64,000 nucleotides of DNA from Granulosicoccus antarcticus IMCC3135 (GTDB lineage: Bacteria > Pseudomonadota > Gammaproteobacteria > Granulosicoccales > Granulosicoccaceae). The stretch's first letter is position 1. Each line of letters opens with the position of its first letter. The translations under genes and the position numbers were made by a program. Location: NCBI RefSeq assembly GCF_002215215.1, contig NZ_CP018632.1:7498501-7562500 (forward strand), read 5' to 3'. Below, piece after piece: positions 45,423 to 54,235 of the stretch. Under the pieces are notes generated by a model. That model searched no databases. It was not told the DNA's origin and saw nothing but the letters and a program-made list of their open reading frames with translations.

Positions 45423-48299
45423 TTAATGGGACTGACTGTTGGGGATCAACCCCAAACCTTCTTCAACCAGTCGCTTCTGTTCGATCAGATGCTGACTCAT
45501 ATAACCACTGGCTGGAGAGGCTGATGGTGCTCGACCGGCAAATTCGACTTCACTGACGGACTTGGGCAAGACCCGTTCTATACGATGTCGATTCGAACGC
45601 CAGGCACCCTGGTTGCGTGGCTCTTCCTGACACCAGACAAAGGATTTGGCCTTCGGGTACTGCTTGATGACGCTTTTCATTTCGTCATACGGGAAAGGAT
45701 ATAGCTGTTCCAGTCGGACCAGAGCAACATTTGACATCTCATTCTCGCGACGCTTTTCCAATAGATCGTAGTACACCTTGCCGCTGCAGAAGACCAGACG
45801 ATCCACGGCCTTCGCATCCAACTCATCGATTTCTGGAATAACAGGCTGAAAACTTCCTTCTGCCAGATCTTCCAGTGTCGATGTCGCCAGACGATGACGC
45901 AGAAGACTCTTTGGTGTCATGACGATCAGCGGACGACGCATATCGCGGATCATCTGACGACGCAGCATGTGATAAGCCTGCGCTGGTGTGCTCGGAACAA
46001 CGACCTGCATATTATCTTCAGCACACATCTGCAGAAAACGTTCCAGACGAGCTGAAGAATGCTCAGGTCCTTGCCCTTCGTAACCATGTGGCAACAGCAG
46101 CGTCAGTCCGCACAACCGTCCCCACTTGGTTTCACCAGAGCTGATGAACTGATCGATAAGCACCTGAGCACCGTTGGCGAAATCACCAAACTGCGCCTCC
46201 CAGATGACCAGTGTGTTTGGATCGGCAGTGGCATAACCGTATTCAAAGCCCAGTACGGCCTCTTCCGAGAGCACTGAGTCGATGACCAGGAAGTTGGCCT
46301 TGTCAGTTATTTCACGTAGCGGTACATAAGCACCCAGAGTGGCCTGGTTGTGTAACACCGCATGTCGATGCGCAAACGTGCCACGTCCGCAATCCTGTCC
46401 GGAGAGACGTACGGAGTAACCTTCATCGAGCAAGGTTGCATAGGCCATGGTCTCGCCGTAGCCCCAATCCAGTGGCAGTGCACCGGCTGTCATCTTGCGA
46501 CGATCTTCAACGATCTTCTTGACCCGTGAGTGCAGTACAAGACCGTCAGGCAGTGTTGTCAAGCTGGTCGCCAGGGCCTGCAATTTAGCCAATGGCACTT
46601 TGGATTCGTAATCCATCTTCCAGTCCGTACCACCGAACCTTGACCAGTCAACTGCCGTCTCCGGAGCTTCATCGAGACCTTCCATTACGCCCGGAGCTAC
46701 ATTCTTGCCATCGTCAAGCGCCTGTCGATAATCCTCGACCATGCGATCGGCATCAGAAGAAGTAACGACACCGGCTTCTGCCAGATGTTCTGCGTACAGA
46801 GCACGTGTTGTGGCAAGAGCTTTGATGGATTTGTACATGATGGGCTGAGTCACCGAAGGCTCATCCGTCTCATTGTGGCCATGCCTGCGGTAACAGACCA
46901 TATCGATAACCACATCCTTGCTGAACGCCATACGGAAATCAAATGCCAGCTGAGTGACGAAGAAAACCGCTTCCGGATCATCACCGTTGACATGGAAAAT
47001 TGGCGCATTGATCATCTTCGCCACATCGGTGGCATACAAAGTAGAGCGCGCATCAGCAACGTTACTGGTAGTAAAGCCGATCTGGTTGTTGATGATGATA
47101 TGCACGGTGCCCTTGGTCGAGAAGCCGCGCGAATCCGCCATGTTGAAAGTTTCCATCACCACGCCCTGTCCAGCGAAGGCGGCATCACCATGGATCGCAA
47201 TAGGAATGACCTGCTCGCCATTCTTGTCGCCGTAGCGATCCTGACGTGAGCGTACCGAACCTTCCACAACCGGAGAGACGATTTCCAGGTGCGATGGATT
47301 GAATGCCAGCGACAAGTGCATATGGCCATGCGGTGTCTTGATATCAGAGCTGAAGCCCTGATGATATTTCACATCACCCGATGACAGACTTTCCTTGCGC
47401 TTGCCTTCAAATTCCTGAAACAGATCAGCCGGGTTCTTACCCAGAATATTGACCAGAACGTTCAGACGGCCACGATGCGCCATGCCGATGACCATGTCCT
47501 TGACGCCAGCAGAGCCTGCCCGTCGCAACAACTCACTCATCACCACTATCAGGCTTTCACCGCCTTCCAGTGAGAAACGTTTCTGCCCGACATAGCGCGA
47601 ACCCAGATGCCGCTCCATGCTCTCGGCAGCCGTGACACGTTGCAGGATCCATTCTCTGGTTTCCGGGTTCAGTGCCGGCGAGGAGGCGACGCTTTCGATC
47701 CGATGCGTCAGCCAGTCTTTCTGAGGGGTGTAATCGATGTACATGAACTCATAACCGATCGCACCGCAATAACACTTTTCCAGGTGGGCAATGATGTCGC
47801 GCAGTGGCGCCTGATCGATACCTTCCAGCGATGGAGTCTTGAAGACCGTATCAAGATCAGACTCGGACAGACCGTTCTCGTGCAAGCGTACTTCGCGCAC
47901 CTTGGCCGGCACAAATTGCTTCAGTGGATCCGTCTTGGCAAGCTGGTGGCCCCGCACACGGTAGGCATTGATGAGCTGCGTGACATAAATCTGTTTGAGC
48001 TCTGCCGCACCACCAGCAGCATTGGCGGTACCACTGGCACTGCCACGCGCTGCCGAGTTACCCGTCAACTGCCTGAATTGCTCACGCACTTCTGAGTGCG
48101 CTACTTCCCGAGCATTTTCCGCCACCATGGGTAACTTGGCGAAGAAATCACGCCAGGTTTCATCCACCGAGTTGGGATCGCTAAGATATTGTTCGTACTG
48201 ATGCTCTAACCAGGGGGAGTTAGCTCCGCCGAGCATGGAATTATCCCACTGCTCCTGCATGGAAAGACTGGCTTCGAGAGATTTGGATGGTGCGCTCAT
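45423..48299 (-). CDS. sucA: 2-oxoglutarate dehydrogenase E1
   Basis: This is the thiamine-diphosphate enzyme that decarboxylates 2-oxoglutarate in the TCA cycle. The 958-residue protein begins at ATG 48299 with AGGA eight bases upstream; the frame is open 28 codons further but without family similarity. Landmarks are SPWLEHQYEQYLSDP near the start, the GMAHRGRLNVLVNILGK active-site region, the NNQIGFTTSN segment, and YEGQGPEHSSARLERFLQ in the C-terminal third. It is followed by sucB, and the gene upstream is an isocitrate/isopropylmalate-type dehydrogenase in the same direction. Confidence 0.96.
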   Translation of the reverse strand: MSAPSKSLEASLSMQEQWDNSMLGGANSPWLEHQYEQYLSDPNSVDETWRDFFAKLPMVAENAREVAHSEVREQFRQLTGNSAARGSASGTANAAGGAAELKQIYVTQLINAYRVRGHQLAKTDPLKQFVPAKVREVRLHENGLSESDLDTVFKTPSLEGIDQAPLRDIIAHLEKCYCGAIGYEFMYIDYTPQKDWLTHRIESVASSPALNPETREWILQRVTAAESMERHLGSRYVGQKRFSLEGGESLIVVMSELLRRAGSAGVKDMVIGMAHRGRLNVLVNILGKNPADLFQEFEGKRKESLSSGDVKYHQGFSSDIKTPHGHMHLSLAFNPSHLEIVSPVVEGSVRSRQDRYGDKNGEQVIPIAIHGDAAFAGQGVVMETFNMADSRGFSTKGTVHIIINNQIGFTTSNVADARSTLYATDVAKMINAPIFHVNGDDPEAVFFVTQLAFDFRMAFSKDVVIDMVCYRRHGHNETDEPSVTQPIMYKSIKALATTRALYAEHLAEAGVVTSSDADRMVEDYRQALDDGKNVAPGVMEGLDEAPETAVDWSRFGGTDWKMDYESKVPLAKLQALATSLTTLPDGLVLHSRVKKIVEDRRKMTAGALPLDWGYGETMAYATLLDEGYSVRLSGQDCGRGTFAHRHAVLHNQATLGAYVPLREITDKANFLVIDSVLSEEAVLGFEYGYATADPNTLVIWEAQFGDFANGAQVLIDQFISSGETKWGRLCGLTLLLPHGYEGQGPEHSSARLERFLQMCAEDNMQVVVPSTPAQAYHMLRRQMIRDMRRPLIVMTPKSLLRHRLATSTLEDLAEGSFQPVIPEIDELDAKAVDRLVFCSGKVYYDLLEKRRENEMSNVALVRLEQLYPFPYDEMKSVIKQYPKAKSFVWCQEEPRNQGAWRSNRHRIERVLPKSVSEVEFAGRAPSASPASGYMSQHLIEQKRLVEEGLGLIPNSQSH

Positions 48300-48462
48300 G
48301 AAATGCGTCCTGACCGTGACGTGACAGGTTTGTCCGTCAACATAAGTGTTGGCAGTGTGGTCGAATGGCGAGCGGAACGCCAACCCTGGGGGCGTGTTAG
48401 CGTATTTATCCGCATGAACTGATGTAATAAATTTCCTGTTCGGATGTCATTAACAGCATCGG

Positions 48463-49536
48463 CTAGGCGGGCAAATGAGCCGCAATGTTATCAATAACAA
48501 TTTTTGTAAATTCATCGGTGTTGAGTTTACCGCCCAAATCACGTGTGCTGTGGCCATTTTCGATACATCCCAGCAGACTTAATCGTAGGGCGTGCCCCAG
48601 ATCGTATCGATTGACGTGATCCAGGAGCATCCCGAACGCCAACAATACAGCGGCAGGGTTTGCCAGATTTTTACCCGCAATGTCCGGAGCCGTTCCCCCG
48701 GCAGGATCAAACATGGCGATATCAACGTCGTTATTGTCGTCAAACGAATAGTTGCCACTGGCGCCGGTACCCAGGCTACCGACCAGACCTGATGCCATAT
48801 CCGAGAGGAAATCCCCGTACTCGTTGAGTACCAGCACGACTTCGTAAGAGGAAGGATCAAGAATGATCTTGGCCAGTAACGCATCAAACAGCTCGACGTT
48901 ATGTTGTACATCCTCATACTGCTCGTGGACTTTCGTCACCACCGATTCGAACAGGCCATCTGTAACCCTTTGAATCGTGTGTTTCGATGAGCTGGTCACC
49001 GAGTAGTGGCTGTCGCCGTAAGTCATTCCCTTGCTACGAGCCAGTTCGAAGGCAAACTTGGCCGCCTGCTCACAGGGTTTGCGTTCCACCATGCGCAGTG
49101 AGACGGCTGCATCCTTGCCAATCAGCTGGCCCGGATCATCATAGGTACCGCCGGTAGCGATACGCACGATGTGAAGATTGACGTCTTCCTTGAAATTGGT
49201 ATGAATGCCCTTGATGGAAATGGCAGGGCGGTAGATGACACTGAAATCACAACGACGCCGAATCAAGGCATTCGGGCTGACCTTGTTGGTAACTGTCGGA
49301 TATTTGACGGCCAACTTCGTCCGCCGCATCGACTCTTCAGCCTCATCGATGACTGCATCTCCGCGAGCTTCACGATTGGCCAACGACCAGTCAATCTGCT
49401 GAAATTGGAAATCAACGGGTAAAGCATCAGCAACAGCGTGTATCGACTCCGCCAACTCAGGACCGATTCCATCGCCAAGCAGCTCTGTTATCTGGATGGG
49501 GCCCGTGTCAGTCTTCTTCATCATCTTCACTACCAT
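48463..49536 (-). CDS. Isocitrate/isopropylmalate dehydrogenase family protein
   Basis: This is a decarboxylating beta-hydroxyacid dehydrogenase of about 355 residues. It has the LLGDGIGPEL start, the SPNALIRRRCDFSVIYRPAIS substrate region, and the FDPAGGTAPDIAGKNLANPAAVLLAFGMLLDH metal- and cofactor-binding segment. Its position before sucA and sucB suggests NAD-dependent isocitrate dehydrogenase, but the substrate residues differ enough that related substrates (homoisocitrate or tartrate) cannot be excluded. The start is ambiguous: ATG 49536, GTG 49530 (GAGG six bases upstream) or ATG 49524. It overlaps the preceding DUF6231-like gene by about 20-30 bases. Confidence 0.85.
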   Translation of the reverse strand: MVVKMMKKTDTGPIQITELLGDGIGPELAESIHAVADALPVDFQFQQIDWSLANREARGDAVIDEAEESMRRTKLAVKYPTVTNKVSPNALIRRRCDFSVIYRPAISIKGIHTNFKEDVNLHIVRIATGGTYDDPGQLIGKDAAVSLRMVERKPCEQAAKFAFELARSKGMTYGDSHYSVTSSSKHTIQRVTDGLFESVVTKVHEQYEDVQHNVELFDALLAKIILDPSSYEVVLVLNEYGDFLSDMASGLVGSLGTGASGNYSFDDNNDVDIAMFDPAGGTAPDIAGKNLANPAAVLLAFGMLLDHVNRYDLGHALRLSLLGCIENGHSTRDLGGKLNTDEFTKIVIDNIAAHLPA

Positions 49537-50068
49537 CCTCTACATAGATATCCGGGTCTTCATCAGCGTTGAATCTGGCCGGATTCGCCCAGTATTGGGA
49601 ATTGAGCCAATCTGGCGACTGCTTGTATTCGCTCAGACAATACTCAAATAAACGTACCGATCGCTGATCGGCCAAGTGCAACTTGCGGAATCCGAAAGCG
49701 AAAAACGCTGTGTCTGCAGGTTCCTCTGATTCGATGCTAACCACAAGTCTTGCAGGAAAACGGCGTACGGCCTTGCCCAACTCGACCGCCAGCTCATCTT
49801 CCTTGAGTTGAGTGCCGTTATCATCCAACTGCAGAAGAGCGACCGCAGCACCTTCCAATGTGGCCTCTTCGGCGGCGTCCAGAGCTGCATGACAGTCTGT
49901 CAATGTTTCAAAATGAATGACCGGCGGGGCATCTTCCGATAAAGTTTTCAGCACCTGCCCTACTTGCCCAGTGCCACCAATGATGGTGACAGAGGCGGGT
50001 CCCGAGGACAGCAGGTGTTGCACGAGTTGATGTTGAAAATTACTCGTCGATCCTTCAATGGCACTCAC
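49508..50068 (-). CDS. DUF6231-like protein
   Basis: This is a 186-residue cytoplasmic-looking protein. It has a Rossmann-like opening (SVTIIGGTGQVGQVLKTL), then beta-alpha elements, a conserved-looking AFFAFGFRKLHL, and YKQSPDWLNSQYWANPARF near the end, before a very acidic tail. The latter two stretches match DUF6231 as I remember it. The function is unknown. It reads directly into the isocitrate-type dehydrogenase gene with overlapping ends, which suggests coupled expression. Confidence 0.6.
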   Translation of the reverse strand: MSAIEGSTSNFQHQLVQHLLSSGPASVTIIGGTGQVGQVLKTLSEDAPPVIHFETLTDCHAALDAAEEATLEGAAVALLQLDDNGTQLKEDELAVELGKAVRRFPARLVVSIESEEPADTAFFAFGFRKLHLADQRSVRLFEYCLSEYKQSPDWLNSQYWANPARFNADEDPDIYVEDGSEDDEED

Positions 50069-50115
50069 GGCATACTCCGAAAACGGTTGTTCATCGGTGA
50101 GAGATCAGACATATA

Positions 50116-50424
50116 TCAATCGTGCGTGGCTGCAAAGGCCGCTGCTTGCTCAACAGTTGCTTCTGTCTGATGTTGTGCTTTCCACTCACTATAAGACATG
50201 CCGTAAACACGTTCGCGTGCATCCTCGTATTCAAGGGTAATGTCCTGCTCTGCTGCGGCCGCTACATAATATTTGGATAGGCAATTACGGCAAAAACCAG
50301 CCAGATTCATGAGATCGATATTCTGGACATCGGTGCGTTGCTGTAAATGCGCAACCAGAGTCCGAAAAGCAGCAGCTTCCAGCTCAACCTGCTTCTGCTC
50401 ATCCAGTGATTTAATGGTCGTCAT
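50116..50424 (-). CDS. DUF1244 family protein
   Basis: This is a 102-residue protein with the full DUF1244 signature: AFRTLVAHLQQRTDVQNID, then LMNLAGFCRNCLSKYYV, then YGMSYSEWKAQHQTEATVEQ. The conserved C-R-N-C pair suggests metal or redox chemistry, but no activity is established for the family. It is the first gene of the minus-strand block leading to sucA, 48 bases before the DUF6231-like gene, and is divergent from the DUF3301 gene. Confidence 0.92.
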   Translation of the reverse strand: MTTIKSLDEQKQVELEAAAFRTLVAHLQQRTDVQNIDLMNLAGFCRNCLSKYYVAAAAEQDITLEYEDARERVYGMSYSEWKAQHQTEATVEQAAAFAATHD

Positions 50425-50497
50425 TCGTAATGCATCCTCTTGAGTCCGAGTCTAGTATAAAGGTGATAGTGATGACTGCAATCAAAGCATTGAAACC

Positions 50498-50845
50498 ATG
50501 ACGGGAAATCCCCTACTCGATCTGCTCGTTCTGGCCCTGCCTGCGGCTCTGGCTGCACTGTGGTGGACCGGATCTGGCGCGCACGAACGAGCCGTCGAGC
50601 ACGCTCGACAAGCTTGCCAGAACCGGCAGCTGCAATTTCTTGATCAAACGGTGGCGCTGGTGCGCATGCGTCCGGCCAGATCCCCGACCGGTAGCAGCTG
50701 TCTGAAACGGGAATTTCGCTTCGAATTCACCGGTGAAGGCGAGTTCCGTGACGAGGGAAACATCACCATGCTCGGCCACAATCTGAGCAATGTCTACTTC
50801 CCCTATATGAGAGATGAGGCCGGCAACCGCATCTACACGCATTGA
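50498..50845 (+). CDS. DUF3301 family membrane protein
   Basis: This is a 115-residue protein with one N-terminal transmembrane helix (LLDLLVLALPAALAALWW) and the DUF3301 body: AREHA-like RAVEHARQACQNRQLQFLDQTVAL followed by REFRFEFTGEGEFRDEGNITMLG. The family occurs in gammaproteobacteria without a known role. It starts a short plus-strand run with ychJ and fadD. Confidence 0.9.
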   Translation: MTGNPLLDLLVLALPAALAALWWTGSGAHERAVEHARQACQNRQLQFLDQTVALVRMRPARSPTGSSCLKREFRFEFTGEGEFRDEGNITMLGHNLSNVYFPYMRDEAGNRIYTH

Positions 50846-50899
50846 ACGCTCTCGATTACGCTAAAATGAAGAATAATTTCACCCAACCCAGGTAACCGA

Positions 50900-51394
50900 A
50901 TGTCTGACTGTCCTTGCGGCTCCACCCGCGCATTCTCAGAGTGCTGTGAGCCCATCATCAACGGCGATGTAAAAGCTGATCGCGCCGAAGCCCTGATCCG
51001 TGCCCGCTATACGGCTCACACCACTGGCGCCATGGATTTCATCCTGGCTACCCATCACCCCTCTACGCGCTCTGATATCGACGAAACTGCCACCGCCCGA
51101 TGGGCACGTGAATCGCAGTGGCTCGGACTCGAGATTTTGTCAGTCGAAGGCGGCGAAGCCACCGACACCAGTGCCCGAATCGAATTCATTGCTCGCTACA
51201 GAGATGCAGCGCGCCGCCGCCACACACATCATGAACGCGGTGTTTTTGAAAAATATCACGGTCAATGGTACTTTCGAGATGCCGAAGTACCCGATGTGAA
51301 CCAATTCAGGCGTAATGCCCCTAAACAGGGCAGGAATGAAGTTTGCGCTTGCGGCAGCGGTAAAAAATACAAGAAGTGCTGCTCAACAGCATAA
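50900..51394 (+). CDS. ychJ: YchJ family protein with SEC-C motifs
   Basis: This is a 164-residue protein of the UPF0225/YchJ family. An N-terminal zinc-binding SEC-C-like motif (CPCGSTRAFSECCEP) is followed by an NTF2-like middle domain (RARYTAHTTGAMDFILATHHPS) and a second SEC-C motif at the C-terminus (CACGSGKKYKKCC). The SEC-C motif binds zinc and in SecA contacts SecB. The role of YchJ itself is not established. Confidence 0.9.
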   Translation: MSDCPCGSTRAFSECCEPIINGDVKADRAEALIRARYTAHTTGAMDFILATHHPSTRSDIDETATARWARESQWLGLEILSVEGGEATDTSARIEFIARYRDAARRRHTHHERGVFEKYHGQWYFRDAEVPDVNQFRRNAPKQGRNEVCACGSGKKYKKCCSTA

Positions 51395-51420
51395 AACACC
51401 AATAACACTGAGGGTCCAGC

Positions 51421-53085
51421 ATGGAAAAGCCGTGGTTACAATCATATCCACCAGGCGTACCGGAAGATATCGATACCCATGCTTACGCCTCAGTGGTGGA
51501 TATATTTACTGAGTCAACCCAGCGATTCGCCGAACGACCGGCGTTTCAGAATATGGGCAAGAGCATCACCTACCAGGAGCTGGATCAGCTGACACAGCAG
51601 TTCGCCTCCTGGTGCCAGCACGAGGCCGGATTGCAGAAGGGCGACCGCATCGCCATCATGATGCCCAATCTTCTGCAATACCCGGTCATCGTGTTTGGTG
51701 CATTGCGTGCCGGACTCGTGGTCGTCAATACCAACCCTTTGTATACCGAGCGCGAGCTGGAGCACCAGTTGAAGGACTCCGGCGCCAAGGCCATTGTGGT
51801 GGTTGAAGCGTTTGCTCACACTCTGGCTGAGGTCATTGACAAGACGGAGGTAAAAACCGTCGTCCTCACCCGTTTTGGAGACATGCTGGGCTTTCCCAAG
51901 TCGTTATTGGTGAATTTCGTCATCAAGTATGTCAAGAAGATGGTGCCGCCCTTCTCCCTGCCCGGCGCCCACCATATGAAGGACGTTCTGGCCAAAGGCG
52001 CCAGCCTGCCGCCGGCTGTTGCCGAGCTAGAGCAGGATGACCTGGCCTTTCTGCAGTACACCGGTGGTACCACAGGCGTTGCCAAGGGTGCCATGCTGAC
52101 GCACCGGAACATGGTGTGCAACATTCAGCAAGCCTGGACCTGGATCAATGCCATCAAACAGAAGGAAGGTCACGAGGTCATTATCACAGCCTTGCCGCTG
52201 TACCATATCTTCGCACTGACAGCCAATTGCCTCACTTACATGAAGATGGGCGCCCTGAACTTGCTCATCACCAATCCACGCGATATGCCTGGCTTTGTCA
52301 AAGAGCTTGGCAAACATCCATTCACGGCCATTACGGGTGTCAATACGCTCTTCAATGCCCTGATGAATACTCCGGGCTTTGACAAGATCGACTTCTCGCA
52401 TCTCAAACTCACCCTCGGTGGCGGCATGGCCGTACAGAAGTCCGTTGCCGATCGCTGGAAGGAAATAACCGGCATCACACTGATTGAGGCCTATGGCCTG
52501 ACTGAAACCAGTCCGGCTGCCTGCATCAACCCGATGGACCTGGAAGAATACAACGACTCCATCGGCCTGCCCTTGTCATCCACCGAAGCCTCGATTCGCG
52601 ACACTGACAACAAGGAAGTACCCATGGGAGAAACCGGGGAGCTGTGCATTCGTGGCCCGCAGGTCATGAAAGGCTACTGGCAGAGACCTAAAGAAACCGC
52701 CGAGGCAGTTGATAGCGAAGGTTGGCTACATACCGGTGATGTTGCGATCATGAATGAAAAAGGTTTTTTCAAGATCGTCGACCGACTGAAAGACATGATT
52801 CTGGTCTCCGGCTTCAACGTCTATCCCAACGAGATCGAAGCGGTACTTTCCGCACATCCCGGCATTCTGGAAGTGGGCGCTATCGGCATCCCGGACGAAC
52901 ACTCCGGCGAAATAGTCAAAGTCGTTATCGTCAGAAAGGATCCTGCCCTTACAGAAGCTGACATCAAGGCTTACTGCAAAGAAGAGCTGACTGGCTACAA
53001 ACGTCCCAAAGTCATCCAGTTCGTTGATGATCTGCCCAAGACCAATGTGGGCAAGATTCTACGGCGAGAACTGCGAGAGCTGTAA
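51421..53085 (+). CDS. fadD: Long-chain fatty-acid-CoA ligase
   Basis: This enzyme activates fatty acids to acyl-CoA using ATP, feeding beta-oxidation or lipid synthesis at the inner membrane. The 554-residue protein has the AMP-binding P-loop YTGGTTGVAKG at about 212-222, the VNTNPLYTERELEHQL segment typical of FadD, EAYGLTETSPAA, and the hinge region GFFKIVDRLKDMILVSGFNVYPNEIE. The catalytic lysine lies in KTNVGKILRRELR at the end. It is followed by a convergent terminator. Confidence 0.95.
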   Translation: MEKPWLQSYPPGVPEDIDTHAYASVVDIFTESTQRFAERPAFQNMGKSITYQELDQLTQQFASWCQHEAGLQKGDRIAIMMPNLLQYPVIVFGALRAGLVVVNTNPLYTERELEHQLKDSGAKAIVVVEAFAHTLAEVIDKTEVKTVVLTRFGDMLGFPKSLLVNFVIKYVKKMVPPFSLPGAHHMKDVLAKGASLPPAVAELEQDDLAFLQYTGGTTGVAKGAMLTHRNMVCNIQQAWTWINAIKQKEGHEVIITALPLYHIFALTANCLTYMKMGALNLLITNPRDMPGFVKELGKHPFTAITGVNTLFNALMNTPGFDKIDFSHLKLTLGGGMAVQKSVADRWKEITGITLIEAYGLTETSPAACINPMDLEEYNDSIGLPLSSTEASIRDTDNKEVPMGETGELCIRGPQVMKGYWQRPKETAEAVDSEGWLHTGDVAIMNEKGFFKIVDRLKDMILVSGFNVYPNEIEAVLSAHPGILEVGAIGIPDEHSGEIVKVVIVRKDPALTEADIKAYCKEELTGYKRPKVIQFVDDLPKTNVGKILRRELREL

Positions 53086-53098
53086 ACCGGCACTGACA

Positions 53099-53126
53099 CA
53101 CTGAGGGTTCAGCGAAGCCCTCAGTG
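53099..53126. terminator. Hairpin between convergent fadD and NUDIX genes
   Basis: CACTGAGGG and CCCTCAGTG form a nine-base-pair stem with a ten-base loop, 13 bases after the fadD stop and 33 before the NUDIX stop. No long T run follows on either strand. The position supports a bidirectional transcript end. Confidence 0.6.
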
Positions 53127-53159
53127 CTTGGATTCTGGAGTTAATTGTTTCACGAACCC

Positions 53160-53735
53160 TTAGTCAGGGTGGCGCACAACGTCCATTGCCGCCCCTGGCT
53201 TGCTCAGAATGTCAGCCGAATAGACACGTCTATCGCGCTGATCACGCATCTCGTAAAAACGCGTCAGTGTTTCGGTGACCACCGGAAAAGCCAGCTCGTC
53301 CCAGGGAATTTCTGACTCATCGAAAAGGCCCACTTCGAGGGTCTCTTCATTGGCCTCCGCAAATCCATCACGCAGACGCCCGTAGAACATCAGATACACC
53401 TGGCTGATGCGCGGCAGATTGTAGACAGCAAACAGGCGCAGATCATCGCATTGTGCCGTGGCCTCTTCATAAGCTTCACGCGCCGCCCCTTCCAGGGTGC
53501 TCTCCTCGTTTTCCATAAAACCTGCCGGCAGAGTCCAGTAGCCCAGCTGCGGCTCGATCGCCCGTTTGCACAACAGCACTTTGCCACGCCATTCCAGCAA
53601 GCAACCGACGACATTTTTCGGATTCTCGTAATGGATATGATCGCAGCCCGTGCAAACCTTGCGCTGACGGTTATCACCTTCGGGTATCTGTAGTACTACC
53701 GGTTGCCCGCAGAGCATGCAAAATCCATCACTCAT
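53160..53735 (-). CDS. NUDIX hydrolase with N-terminal zinc ribbon
   Basis: This is a hydrolase of about 191 residues. The N-terminus has a four-cysteine zinc ribbon (C-M-L-C-G and C-T-G-C), and the NUDIX box reads G-F-M-E-N-E-E, then E-G-A-A-R-E-A-Y-E-E-A-T, matching G-x5-E-x7-R-E-x-x-E-E. Zinc-ribbon NUDIX proteins of this size hydrolyse NADH, ADP-ribose or similar dinucleotides. ATG 53735 (MSDGFC) is the likely start; three codons more are open upstream. It overlaps the thioesterase gene by eight bases, so the pair is co-translated. Confidence 0.88.
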   Translation of the reverse strand: MSDGFCMLCGQPVVLQIPEGDNRQRKVCTGCDHIHYENPKNVVGCLLEWRGKVLLCKRAIEPQLGYWTLPAGFMENEESTLEGAAREAYEEATAQCDDLRLFAVYNLPRISQVYLMFYGRLRDGFAEANEETLEVGLFDESEIPWDELAFPVVTETLTRFYEMRDQRDRRVYSADILSKPGAAMDVVRHPD

Positions 53736-54180
53736 GGGAATCACTGTCCGATGCGAACATCTCCCGGGCAGCCTCTGGCATGGGGGTCGACTTACCGGCC
53801 TTGATGTCCACCCACACTACTTTGGAGCTTGCGCGCGTGTACAGCACATCCCCCACAGCCAGCGTGTAGGTGCTGATAAAAGAGCTTCGGCCTGGCGAAT
53901 GAGCCCCCATTCGAATCGTCACATGCGCGGGGTAGACAACCGGCTTGAGGTATTCGGCATGGTTGTCGACAATCAGAATGCTCTTGTCCTTACTACTCAG
54001 CGAGCCAAAGCCGCTCTGTTCGTACCACTCAAGCCGCGTCTGTTCGAAGTAGCGAAAGTAGACAGTATTGTTGACATGACCCAGGGCATCCATATCACCC
54101 CAGCGTATCGGGAAATCACACTGGTAAAGCAGCTTGCCTTCAGGCAATACAGAGGGACGTTCAGAAGCGCTGACAGACAT
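53728..54180 (-). CDS. Hotdog-fold acyl-CoA thioesterase
   Basis: This is a thioesterase of about 150 residues. The conserved start FPIRWGDMDALGHVNNTVYFRYFEQTRLEWY contains the Asp of the 4-hydroxybenzoyl-CoA thioesterase type (W-G-D-M-D-x-x-G-H-V-N-N), placing it with YbgC/FadM-like enzymes. The frame is open to 54297, but homology begins after ATG 54180. The NUDIX gene overlaps its end. Its neighbour fadD and the lipid enzymes nearby fit an acyl-CoA role, though the substrate is unknown. Confidence 0.88.
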   Translation of the reverse strand: MSVSASERPSVLPEGKLLYQCDFPIRWGDMDALGHVNNTVYFRYFEQTRLEWYEQSGFGSLSSKDKSILIVDNHAEYLKPVVYPAHVTIRMGAHSPGRSSFISTYTLAVGDVLYTRASSKVVWVDIKAGKSTPMPEAAREMFASDSDSHE

Positions 54181-54235
54181 GAAAGACCCGATTGATCTGA
54201 TGGTCGTGCAGTTTACTGGAAATAAGACGTCCGAA

